Below are positions 1 to 5,193 of a stretch of 5,193 nt of DNA, piece after piece. The position numbers and the translations under genes were made by a program. The stretch is from assembly GCA_005799205.1 (NCBI GenBank), contig SYHM01000076.1:1-5193 (forward strand), in the 5' to 3' direction. Below the pieces are notes generated by a model. That model was not told the DNA's origin. It was given only the letters and a program-made list of their open reading frames with translations, and ran no database searches. The DNA is from Planctomycetia bacterium (GTDB lineage: Bacteria; Planctomycetota; Phycisphaerae; Phycisphaerales; SM1A02). Position 1 is the first letter of the stretch. Each line of letters begins with the position of its first letter.

Positions 1-18
1 GCATGCATCTGCGTCATC

Positions 19-117
19 TCATCGTCGTGCACAATCCGAGTCGAAATGCGCGCGAACCCACCATGCGATCGCATTGGAAGCAGCGGCAGCATTCGCGAGA
101 TACACGTCACCAACCAC
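19..117 (-). CDS. Possible 32-residue small ORF between nuoF and the next gene
   Basis: A GTG start at 117 is preceded at seven bases by GGGG (128-125) and opens a 32-codon frame ending in TGA at 21-19. The product is alanine-rich in its first half, then has a 'WWVRAHF' segment and ends in two arginines. I recognise no family. In favour are the spacing of the GGGG and the preponderance of G-first codons. Against are its very short length, GTG start and overlap with a possible stem-loop. It could equally be non-coding spacer, so treat it as a weak candidate. Confidence 0.12.
   Translation of the reverse strand: MVGDVYLANAAAASNAIAWWVRAHFDSDCARR
63..74. repeat. Perfect 12-nt palindrome with GCGATCGC core
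   Basis: ATGCGATCGCAT reads the same on both strands. Its core GCGATCGC also occurs at 612-619 inside nuoF and matches the cyanobacterial HIP1 octamer, though nothing else here suggests a cyanobacterium. It could be a dyad operator or just part of the general GATC excess of this sequence. Confidence 0.3.
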
Positions 118-125
118 TGCGTATC
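99..125 (-). other. Second, weaker stem-loop in the post-nuoF spacer
   Basis: GATACGC (125-119) can pair with GTGTATC (105-99) over seven base pairs, one of them a G-U wobble, around a 13-nt loop. It stands 13 bases beyond the first stem-loop and also has no T-run. The candidate GTG start at 117 and most of the bases just before it fall in its loop or stem. The pairing is visible but could be chance. Confidence 0.25.
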
Positions 126-138
126 CCCACCGATCACA

Positions 139-165
139 GACACAACTTCAATGGATGGTTGTGTC
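139..165 (-). other. Stem-loop directly after nuoF
   Basis: An exact 8-bp inverted repeat (GACACAAC / GTTGTGTC) with an 11-nt loop at 147-157 begins five bases after the nuoF TGA ends. Allowing a one-base bulge, three more pairs (CAC/GTG) extend the stem outward. No T-run follows on the minus strand, so it does not read as an intrinsic terminator. An mRNA 3'-end stabilising or processing hairpin, or a partial attenuator, would fit. The repeat is directly visible; its function is inferred. Confidence 0.5.
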
Positions 166-169
166 GTGT

Positions 170-1516
170 TCACCGTGCGACGAGGTGGATGGGCACGAAC
201 TTCGGCTTGACACGACGCTCGAACTCGGAACGAAACTTTGTCACGATCGTGCGCACCGCCCAGTTGTTGCCATCGGCGAGCCCGCAGATCGTCGTCCCTT
301 CGGATAGCCCCATCGATCCTGCGACTTCAACAAGAAGATCGAGGTCAGCCGTGGTGGCATCCCCTCGTTCGATGCGGGTAAGCAACTTGTAGATCCATCC
401 CGACCCCTCTCGACAGGGAGTGCACTGACCGCACGACTCATTCATGAAGAACCGCGCGCAGTTTCTGGCAATTGCGACCATGTCTGTGTCTTCGTCGAAG
501 ATCGTCGGACAGGCCGTTCCGAGGCCGAGCACCCCGCACCGACGGCCGATGTCGAAGTCCATGACCGCATCGAACTGATCGGTGCCAAGCACACCCATCG
601 AGACTCCACCAGCGATCGCTCCCTTGAACTTCTTGCCTTGGCGCATGCCTCCTGCATAGTCATTCACGAGCGAGCTAAGCGTGATGCCGAGTGGCGCTTC
701 AAAACAGCCAGGCCGATTCACATGCCCTGAGACCCCCATCAACTTCGGCCCATACGAGGCCATTCCTCCGAATGAACTCTCGACCCCGATCGACTTCCAC
801 CAAGCGACCCCGCGCTCGATGATCGGTGGAACCGCCGCAAGGGTTTCGACGTTGTTGACGATGGTCGGCCGGCCGAAGAGTCCTTTGACGGCTGGGAACG
901 GGGGTTTCACTCGCGGCCATCCACGCTTGCCTTCGATCGCTTCGAGTAACCCAGTCTCTTCGCCACAGATGTACGCACCCGCGCCGCGGTGCACGTGGCA
1001 CTCCACAGCAAATTTCGCTTTCCCGCGCATCAGCCCCTGCTTGCCAAAAATGCCCGCGGCATAGGCCTCTTCGATCGCGCGCTCCATGACTCGTGCCTGA
1101 TGGTGGTACTCACCTCGGATAAAGAAATACGCAACATCGAGTTTGCATGCGAAGCACGTAATCGCGATCCCCTCAAGCACGAGGTGCGGATCGAAATCGA
1201 CGAGCAGGCGATCCTTGAAGGTGCCTGGCTCGGCTTCGTCGCAGTTGATGCACAGGTAGCGCGATCCTTTGCCATCGTCAGGAGCAAGGAACGACCACTT
1301 CAATCCTGCTGGAAACCCAGCTCCGCCACGACCCCGCAGCACCGCATCCTTCACGGTTGCGAGGACTTGCGCGGGTTCGAGGTCGAGCGCCTTCTCGAGC
1401 GCCCGATAGCCACCCGTCTTGACGAACTCGTCATACGACACAATGTGCCGCCCCTTTGGATCTGCATGTGGATGACAAGGAATGCGCTTGGTGAGAATTG
1501 GTTCAGGGAGTTTCAT
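170..1516 (-). CDS. nuoF: NADH-quinone oxidoreductase subunit F (51-kDa, FMN and NADH-binding, N3 [4Fe-4S])
   Basis: This is the NuoF/Nqo1 subunit, where NADH binds and hands a hydride to FMN. Electrons then pass to the N3 cluster and the chain toward quinone. It has 448 residues; E. coli NuoF has about 445. The glycine-rich nucleotide site 'GRGGAGFP' is at 62-69 and 'NCDEAEPGTFKDR' at 91-103. Glu96 aligns with E. coli Glu95, which favours NADH over NADPH. The FMN-region signature 'YICGEETGLLEAIEG' is at 182-196 and 'PTIVNNVETLA' at 217-227. N3 ligands are C362, C365 and C368 ('SCGQCTPC') and C411 ('TTICG'). ATG 1516 is supported by the 4-nt overlap with nuoE and by AGGTGG seven bases upstream. 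The segment at 302-346 ('AGGVSMGVL', 'GTACPTIFDEDTDMV') differs from the common 'PGG.S..V' and 'GSGA..V.D' versions, probably a lineage trait. The gene is followed by a structured spacer, not another close-packed gene. Confidence 0.97.
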   Translation of the reverse strand: MKLPEPILTKRIPCHPHADPKGRHIVSYDEFVKTGGYRALEKALDLEPAQVLATVKDAVLRGRGGAGFPAGLKWSFLAPDDGKGSRYLCINCDEAEPGTFKDRLLVDFDPHLVLEGIAITCFACKLDVAYFFIRGEYHHQARVMERAIEEAYAAGIFGKQGLMRGKAKFAVECHVHRGAGAYICGEETGLLEAIEGKRGWPRVKPPFPAVKGLFGRPTIVNNVETLAAVPPIIERGVAWWKSIGVESSFGGMASYGPKLMGVSGHVNRPGCFEAPLGITLSSLVNDYAGGMRQGKKFKGAIAGGVSMGVLGTDQFDAVMDFDIGRRCGVLGLGTACPTIFDEDTDMVAIARNCARFFMNESCGQCTPCREGSGWIYKLLTRIERGDATTADLDLLVEVAGSMGLSEGTTICGLADGNNWAVRTIVTKFRSEFERRVKPKFVPIHLVAR

Positions 1517-2070
1517 GAGTGCACCACCTGGCTATGCCCAACGCTCGCGCGCGCCTCGTCAATGAGGCGATCGACTCGTTCGATGGTCAGTCGTTCATGC
1601 AGCGTGTCATTGAAGAGCGCCACCGGAGCGCTGTCGCACGATCCGAGACACTCCATCGCGAGCAGCGTGAACATGCCGTCATCGGTCGTCTCATGCACAT
1701 CAATGCCAAGTCGCGCTCGAACATGATCGAGGATCGCCTTGTGCCCGCAGATCTCGCATGCAAATGTTTGGCAGATTCCAATCACGCACCGCCCGACAGG
1801 CTCAGTGGTGTACTCCTCATAGAACGAAACCGTGTCGAGCACCTCCGATGGGGCAAGCTTGAGAAATGCTGCGATCTCAAGCATCGCCGCGTACGGAATG
1901 TGGCGATACGCGTGCTGCACATCATGCAGAATTGGCATGAGCGCACCGTGCGATGTCGCGTATCGCGGCAAGAGTTCACGCTGCCAACGCTCTTTCATCG
2001 CAGGGGTGCACAACTGGACTTGCGGGCGGGGCACGATGGTTGTGCCCGACAGATGAGTCTTCCACGACAT
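1513..2070 (-). CDS. nuoE: NADH-quinone oxidoreductase subunit E (24-kDa, N1a [2Fe-2S])
   Basis: This is the NuoE/Nqo2 subunit of the complex I NADH-dehydrogenase module, with a thioredoxin-like [2Fe-2S] domain that pairs with NuoF in the cytoplasm. The product has 185 residues; E. coli NuoE has 166. A helical N-terminal part (about 26-80) contains 'ALMPILHDVQ' and leads to 'TVSFYEEY' and 'PVGR'. The N1a cluster ligands are C100 and C105 (C-x4-C) plus C141 and C145 (C-x3-C in 'ECLGSCD'), the expected pattern. The frame is open upstream to 2322, but that part overlaps nuoD and is Arg-rich nonsense. ATG 2070 is the first start after the nuoD stop and has a weak GGAA six bases upstream. An internal Met25 would shorten the protein but is still compatible with the family, so the start is less certain than the identity. 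Its TGA stop overlaps the nuoF start (ATGA), suggesting translational coupling. Confidence 0.95.
   Translation of the reverse strand: MSWKTHLSGTTIVPRPQVQLCTPAMKERWQRELLPRYATSHGALMPILHDVQHAYRHIPYAAMLEIAAFLKLAPSEVLDTVSFYEEYTTEPVGRCVIGICQTFACEICGHKAILDHVRARLGIDVHETTDDGMFTLLAMECLGSCDSAPVALFNDTLHERLTIERVDRLIDEARASVGHSQVVHS
1524..1529 (-). promoter_or_regulatory. Ribosome binding site of nuoF
   Basis: AGGTGG on the minus strand ends seven bases before ATG 1516 and lies inside the last codons of nuoE. It differs from AGGAGG by one base. It is the best Shine-Dalgarno match among the genes here and fixes the nuoF start, in keeping with coupled translation of nuoE and nuoF. Confidence 0.6.
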
Positions 2071-2076
2071 GGTTTG

Positions 2077-2080
2077 TTCC
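2077..2080 (-). promoter_or_regulatory. Weak ribosome binding site of nuoE
   Basis: GGAA on the minus strand sits six bases before ATG 2070, in the 23-nt gap after the nuoD stop. The match is short, so it supports the start only modestly. Confidence 0.35.
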
Positions 2081-2093
2081 AGGCTCTGAGCGG

Positions 2094-3383
2094 CTAGCGG
2101 TCGAGTTCGGCGGCAATGACGTTGAGTGAACCAAGCACCGCCACCGCATCGGCGAGTTGGTGTCCTTCGATCAGTTTTGAAAAGAGTTGAAAGTTGTAGA
2201 AAATCGGTGGTCGCACTCGAACCCGAAACGGGCAGCGGCTTCCGTCGGCCACGACGAGATATCCGAGCTCGCCATTGGGACCTTCGATGGCGCCGTACGC
2301 CTCGCCCACGGGCGTTTTCCATCCGCGGTTATGCATCAGTAACTCGAATTGCTGAATCGTCCCCTCGATCGAACCGTAGACGTCCCCCTTCGCCGGCAAA
2401 CGCACCTTGCTATTCGACTGCGAGTCGATCGATCCGCTCGGAATGCGGTGAATCAGCTGCCGAATGATCGCGATGGACTGCTTGATTTCCTCAACGCGAA
2501 CGAGATACCGGGCGAAGCAATCTCCGGTTGTCGCGATCGGCACATTGAACTTCACGGCGTCACATCCTTCGCCATCCCAGTTGTCGGCGAAACAGAGATA
2601 AGGGTCGTCCTTGCGCAGGTCGCGGCGGACACCAGAAGCCCGTGCAATGGGACCGGTCGCACCCCACGCGTTCGCCTCAGGGGCAGTCAGCACCCCAACG
2701 CCAACCAACCGATCGATGAAGATGCGGTTGCGATTGAGCAGCGATTCAATATCAGTCAGTGCCTTGGCCATCCGAACATCAGTGAACTCAGTCACCATTC
2801 GGATAAACACGTCGTCGTCTGGCAAATCGCGCCACGCGCCGCCAACGCGTGTCCAATCGGGATGGAATCGCTGACCAGTCACATACTCGATGATGTCATA
2901 GATGAATTCGCGCTCGTTGAAGCCGTACAAGAACCCAGTGAACGCCCCCAGGTCAAGGGCCGCGGCGCCTGCGCAGAGCAGGTGATTCTGTATGCGGCCA
3001 AGTTCACCCATGATGGTTCGAATCGCCTTGCAGCGCGGCGTGAGTTCGATGTCGAAGAGTTTCTCGATGGCTCCGTGCCAGGCCACATCGTTGCAGATAG
3101 GCGAGGCGTAGTCCATCCGACTGATCGTGCAGACATATTGGTTGTAGTCGTGATGCTCAGCGAGTTTCTCGAATCCCGAGTGCAGATATCCAATGTGGGG
3201 CGTTGCGCGCGCAATCCGTTCGCCATCGAGTTCGAGCACAAGTCGCAGAGTCGTGTGCGTGGCAGGATGCTGCGGCCCAAAGTTCAATACCCAGCGATCT
3301 GGAGAGTCCGCTTGCTCTGTGATGTACTCAGTCGTCTCAACTTCGAGACCATAACCCTCGTCGGGTTGCAGGGTGAACGGCAT
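2094..3383 (-). CDS. nuoD: NADH-quinone oxidoreductase subunit D (49-kDa subunit)
   Basis: This is the NuoD/Nqo4 subunit of complex I. It sits in the connecting module next to NuoB and forms much of the quinone-binding pocket. The 429 residues match the usual length of about 400-430 for unfused NuoD. 'NFGPQHPATH' lies at 34-43, 'PHIGYLHSGFEKL' at 62-74, 'SRMDY' at 88-92, 'TRVGG' at 178-182, and the chain ends in 'ELDR', the family terminus. His43 and Tyr92 are 49 residues apart, the same spacing as the bovine quinone-site pair His59/Tyr108, which supports a working site. No nuoC is fused to it. The open frame continues upstream to 3533, but that extension overlaps the permease and lacks family similarity, so I chose ATG 3383. 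No good Shine-Dalgarno precedes it. Asn421 replaces the Asp usually seen in the C-terminal 'S(L/Q)D' stretch. The gene starts 19 nt after the permease and ends 23 nt before nuoE. Confidence 0.96.
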   Translation of the reverse strand: MPFTLQPDEGYGLEVETTEYITEQADSPDRWVLNFGPQHPATHTTLRLVLELDGERIARATPHIGYLHSGFEKLAEHHDYNQYVCTISRMDYASPICNDVAWHGAIEKLFDIELTPRCKAIRTIMGELGRIQNHLLCAGAAALDLGAFTGFLYGFNEREFIYDIIEYVTGQRFHPDWTRVGGAWRDLPDDDVFIRMVTEFTDVRMAKALTDIESLLNRNRIFIDRLVGVGVLTAPEANAWGATGPIARASGVRRDLRKDDPYLCFADNWDGEGCDAVKFNVPIATTGDCFARYLVRVEEIKQSIAIIRQLIHRIPSGSIDSQSNSKVRLPAKGDVYGSIEGTIQQFELLMHNRGWKTPVGEAYGAIEGPNGELGYLVVADGSRCPFRVRVRPPIFYNFQLFSKLIEGHQLADAVAVLGSLNVIAAELDR

Positions 3384-3392
3384 AGGCCAGCA

Positions 3393-3398
3393 AGTATA
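3393..3398 (-). promoter_or_regulatory. Possible -10 element just upstream of nuoD
   Basis: TATACT on the minus strand matches TATAAT at five of six positions and lies in the short gap after the permease stop, nine bases before the nuoD ATG. I find no -35 hexamer at 16-18 bases upstream. If used, transcription would begin only a few bases before the ATG, giving a nearly leaderless nuoD mRNA, which would fit the lack of a Shine-Dalgarno there. A six-base AT-rich match can arise by chance, so this is only a candidate. Confidence 0.2.
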
Positions 3399-3402
3399 GG
3401 AA

Positions 3403-5190
3403 CTAGCCGCGGAAGACGGCGCCGAGTCGCTTGCCAAGGACCGAGCTCGCGGCAAAGAGCGTCGCTGCGAGGAGCAGCATGGCCCATGCACCCATCGCGC
3501 TCGCGATTGCTGGACCGTCGCCGAGCCTGTCAAAGAGGGTGTAGATCGCCTTCGTGACTGGAAAGTCTGCTTCGCGTTGGGCCAGCAGCAGCGAATCAGA
3601 AACTTCGAGCATGGAGAGACTGAATGTCAGGAGCGCCCCCGCGATCAGATTCGCTGCAACGAGTGGAATGACAATCGTGCGGATGATTCGGCTCGGTCGG
3701 GCGCCCGCACTCGATGCGGCCTCTTCAAGATCGACTGGAGTCTGCTCGAGCCCAGCGACAGTGGATCGCACGATGTACGGGAGGCGCCGAATCGCGTACG
3801 CGACGATCAAGAAGGGAAACGGGTTCGGCTGCGCGCCGACGATGTTGCCCCACGAGGCCAGCGGCGCCTGCGAAAACCACTGCCACCATGAGGCGGGAAG
3901 GACCCACTGCATCCACTGCAGCGCCGAAGGGGCACTCGCCGCAAAGGGCCATTCGAGGCTCATCGACACGAAACCGAACGCCATCACCAGTCCCGGCACA
4001 GCGATGGGCAGCATCACCATCAGATCAAGCAACCAGCGTCCTGGCAGTTTGGTTCGAACAAGAATACGGGCTGCTGCTATTCCAACGACGATGTCCAACA
4101 CAACCGCGCACCCTGCAAGAAACAACGAGTTTCGAATCGCTCCCGCGGCAAGCGGATGTTGCAGCGCATTGGTGAAGTTTGCCCACGTGAAGGCCTGCGG
4201 CAGGATCGAGTGATACCAGCTTCCTGAGACCGACAATGCGCTGAGGAGCACCCCGATGTGAGGCAGGCACGCAATGAGTGCCACGCCGCCAAGCAGTGCC
4301 CATGCGCCGATCGTCCCACGCCAACCCAACACACGTTCCGTTCGTCTCACCGATGCCTTGGTCGATGCCGCCCCGCGAGATCGACCGAGGGTGACGCGTC
4401 CAATGAGGTAGATGCTCGTCGCGACAACGAACATCACAACAGTGAGTGCGTATGGCTGCCGAGACGATTCAATCTCTTTGAGTCCATCGAAAATCTGCAC
4501 ACTGGTGACGGCGCGAAAGCCGAACATGAGCGGAGTACCAAGTTCCGTAAAACTCCAAACGAAGACGATGGTTGCCCCCGCAAAGAACCCTGGGCGAACC
4601 ATGGGAAGGGTGATGCGAACGAATCGTTGCCACGGAGACGCGCCGATGTTGCGTGCAGCTTCTTCGAGCCCTGGATCGATATTGGAAAGCGACGCGAGGA
4701 TGTTGAGGTACAGGATTGGATAGAGCGCCAGACTCTGTACCACGATGATGCAGAAGAAGCCGCCGTGTAGTAGAAAGTCGATGGGATCGTGAATGATCGA
4801 GCAATCGAGCAAGAGCGTGTTCAGCGAGCCAGTTCTTCCAATAATCGCCTTGAGTCCAATCGCTCCTACGAACGGGGGCAAAATGAGCGGTGCAAGGAGG
4901 ACTGCGTTGAGAAACCCCTTGCCCCAAAACGCACACCGAGCGCTGACAAGCGCCATCGGAAAAGCGACCAGCGCCGCACCAAGCGTCGTGAGCGCCCCGA
5001 TCGTCAGTGCATTGATGAGGCCAGCGCGCAACTGCGCGTCTCGCAGTACATCCATCAGATGGAAAAGCGTCCAACCAGAGTCGTCGTGTACGGCCCCACG
5101 CACCGAGTACCAAATCGGAAGGAGCAGGAATCCTGAGAGAAAAATCAGGAGACCGGCGAAAACACAGGCATCAATTCGACGGGCTCGCAC
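3403..5190 (-). CDS. Fused two-domain ABC transporter permease, Fe(III)/FbpB-AfuB-like (5' end may be cut)
   Basis: This is an inner-membrane permease of a binding-protein-dependent ABC importer, with two BPD_transp_1 domains fused in one chain of 595 residues as read. About twelve hydrophobic segments are visible: near 10-30, 56-84, 94-116, 145-167, 201-218 and 246-266, then 293-318, 352-376, 387-410, 457-474, 509-529 and 560-584. Each half carries an EAA loop that docks the ATPase: EEAA at 176-179 with G183 and LP at 195-196, and EEAA at 489-492 with G496 and P509. A basic cytoplasmic linker (about 265-292) joins the halves. The fused architecture and the 'PPFVGAIG...G..GSLN' stretch resemble Fe(III) permeases (FbpB/AfuB). 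Thiamine or phosphonate permeases share this fold, so the substrate is uncertain. The start used is GTG at 5190, followed by a basic stretch and then TM1. The frame stays open to the window edge, so the true start could be upstream. It ends in TAG, 19 nt before nuoD. Confidence 0.88.
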   Translation of the reverse strand: MRARRIDACVFAGLLIFLSGFLLLPIWYSVRGAVHDDSGWTLFHLMDVLRDAQLRAGLINALTIGALTTLGAALVAFPMALVSARCAFWGKGFLNAVLLAPLILPPFVGAIGLKAIIGRTGSLNTLLLDCSIIHDPIDFLLHGGFFCIIVVQSLALYPILYLNILASLSNIDPGLEEAARNIGASPWQRFVRITLPMVRPGFFAGATIVFVWSFTELGTPLMFGFRAVTSVQIFDGLKEIESSRQPYALTVVMFVVATSIYLIGRVTLGRSRGAASTKASVRRTERVLGWRGTIGAWALLGGVALIACLPHIGVLLSALSVSGSWYHSILPQAFTWANFTNALQHPLAAGAIRNSLFLAGCAVVLDIVVGIAAARILVRTKLPGRWLLDLMVMLPIAVPGLVMAFGFVSMSLEWPFAASAPSALQWMQWVLPASWWQWFSQAPLASWGNIVGAQPNPFPFLIVAYAIRRLPYIVRSTVAGLEQTPVDLEEAASSAGARPSRIIRTIVIPLVAANLIAGALLTFSLSMLEVSDSLLLAQREADFPVTKAIYTLFDRLGDGPAIASAMGAWAMLLLAATLFAASSVLGKRLGAVFRG

Positions 5191-5193
5191 GCA

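Larger units (their letters stand above)
1..169 (-). other. Spacer after nuoF and possible start of the next minus-strand gene
   Basis: Nothing in this stretch matches the N-terminus of NuoG or any other complex I subunit. One minus-strand frame is open from a GTG at 173, overlapping the nuoF stop, to the window edge, but its sequence has no recognisable ferredoxin-like NuoG pattern. In the same frame an ATG at 17-15 lies just after the small ORF's stop at 21-19 and could start the next gene as 'MTQMH', but only five residues are visible. By analogy with common nuo operons the next gene could be nuoG; this cannot be shown here. Confidence 0.3.

Noticed and set aside
65..72. HIP1 octamer as a sign of a cyanobacterial origin
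   Set aside because: Only two copies of GCGATCGC were noticed, and cyanobacterial NDH-1 lacks the NuoE/NuoF genes present here.
139..165. Intrinsic terminator after nuoF
   Set aside because: The stem is not GC-rich and is followed by TGTGATCGG rather than a run of T.
1..173. NuoG starting at the GTG that overlaps the nuoF stop
   Set aside because: The frame is open, but the first 57 residues show no ferredoxin-like NuoG N-terminus and there is no Shine-Dalgarno.
989..1726. 245-codon plus-strand open frame antisense to nuoF/nuoE
   Set aside because: The opposite strand encodes clear complex I motifs over the whole interval; this frame has no family features.
2071..2322. N-terminal extension of NuoE
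   Set aside because: It overlaps the conserved C-terminal part of nuoD and is Arg-rich nonsense; ATG 2070 gives a normal-length NuoE.
3384..3533. N-terminal extension of NuoD
   Set aside because: The extension overlaps the end of the permease gene in another frame and does not resemble any NuoD or NuoC sequence.
2349..3557. 402-codon open frame on the plus strand
   Set aside because: It lies antisense to nuoD, shows no recognisable domain, and is Arg/Ser-rich as expected from the codon bias of the true gene on the other strand.
3554..4213. 219-codon plus-strand open frame antisense to the permease
   Set aside because: Its composition is low in hydrophobic order and it mirrors the membrane-protein gene; no start context or motif supports it.

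Overview
The window is a single-strand block from a bacterial chromosome. All recognisable genes lie on the minus strand, so transcription runs from high to low coordinates. The base composition is moderately GC-rich. The proteins are a fused ABC-transporter permease followed by three core subunits of respiratory complex I (NADH:quinone oxidoreductase, NDH-1). From memory, the NuoD and NuoF wording (for example 'YLHSGFEKL', 'DYNQYV', 'GTACPT.FD' and a C-terminal 'GSLN...ELDR') resembles Planctomycetota, perhaps the Phycisphaerae. That placement is an inference and no search was run.

Layout in transcription order: (1) 5190-3403, a double-domain, FbpB/AfuB-like ABC importer permease whose true start may lie beyond the window edge. 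(2) A 19-nt gap, then nuoD at 3383-2094. (3) A 23-nt gap, then nuoE at 2070-1513. (4) A 4-nt ATGA overlap, then nuoF at 1516-170. (5) A spacer of about 150 nt (169 to about 18) holding two stem-loops, a perfect 12-nt palindrome and perhaps a tiny ORF. The next gene, plausibly nuoG, would begin at or beyond the left edge, but too little is visible to identify it.

NuoE and NuoF form the NADH-oxidising tip of complex I: FMN and the N3 [4Fe-4S] cluster in NuoF, and the N1a [2Fe-2S] cluster in NuoE. NuoD contributes to the quinone site at the junction with the membrane arm. All cluster ligands in NuoE and NuoF, and the quinone-site His and Tyr in NuoD, are present with family spacing, so the genes look intact and functional. 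The permease is functionally unrelated and probably imports Fe(III) or another small oxyanion or cofactor. Its partner binding protein and ATPase are not in the window.

I see no mobile element, CRISPR array, tRNA, rRNA, or clear intrinsic terminator. The window looks mostly like an ordinary housekeeping region. The points most worth checking are the split nuo cluster starting directly behind a transporter gene, the structured spacer after nuoF, a tryptophan-rich loop in the permease, and a roughly two-fold excess of GATC.
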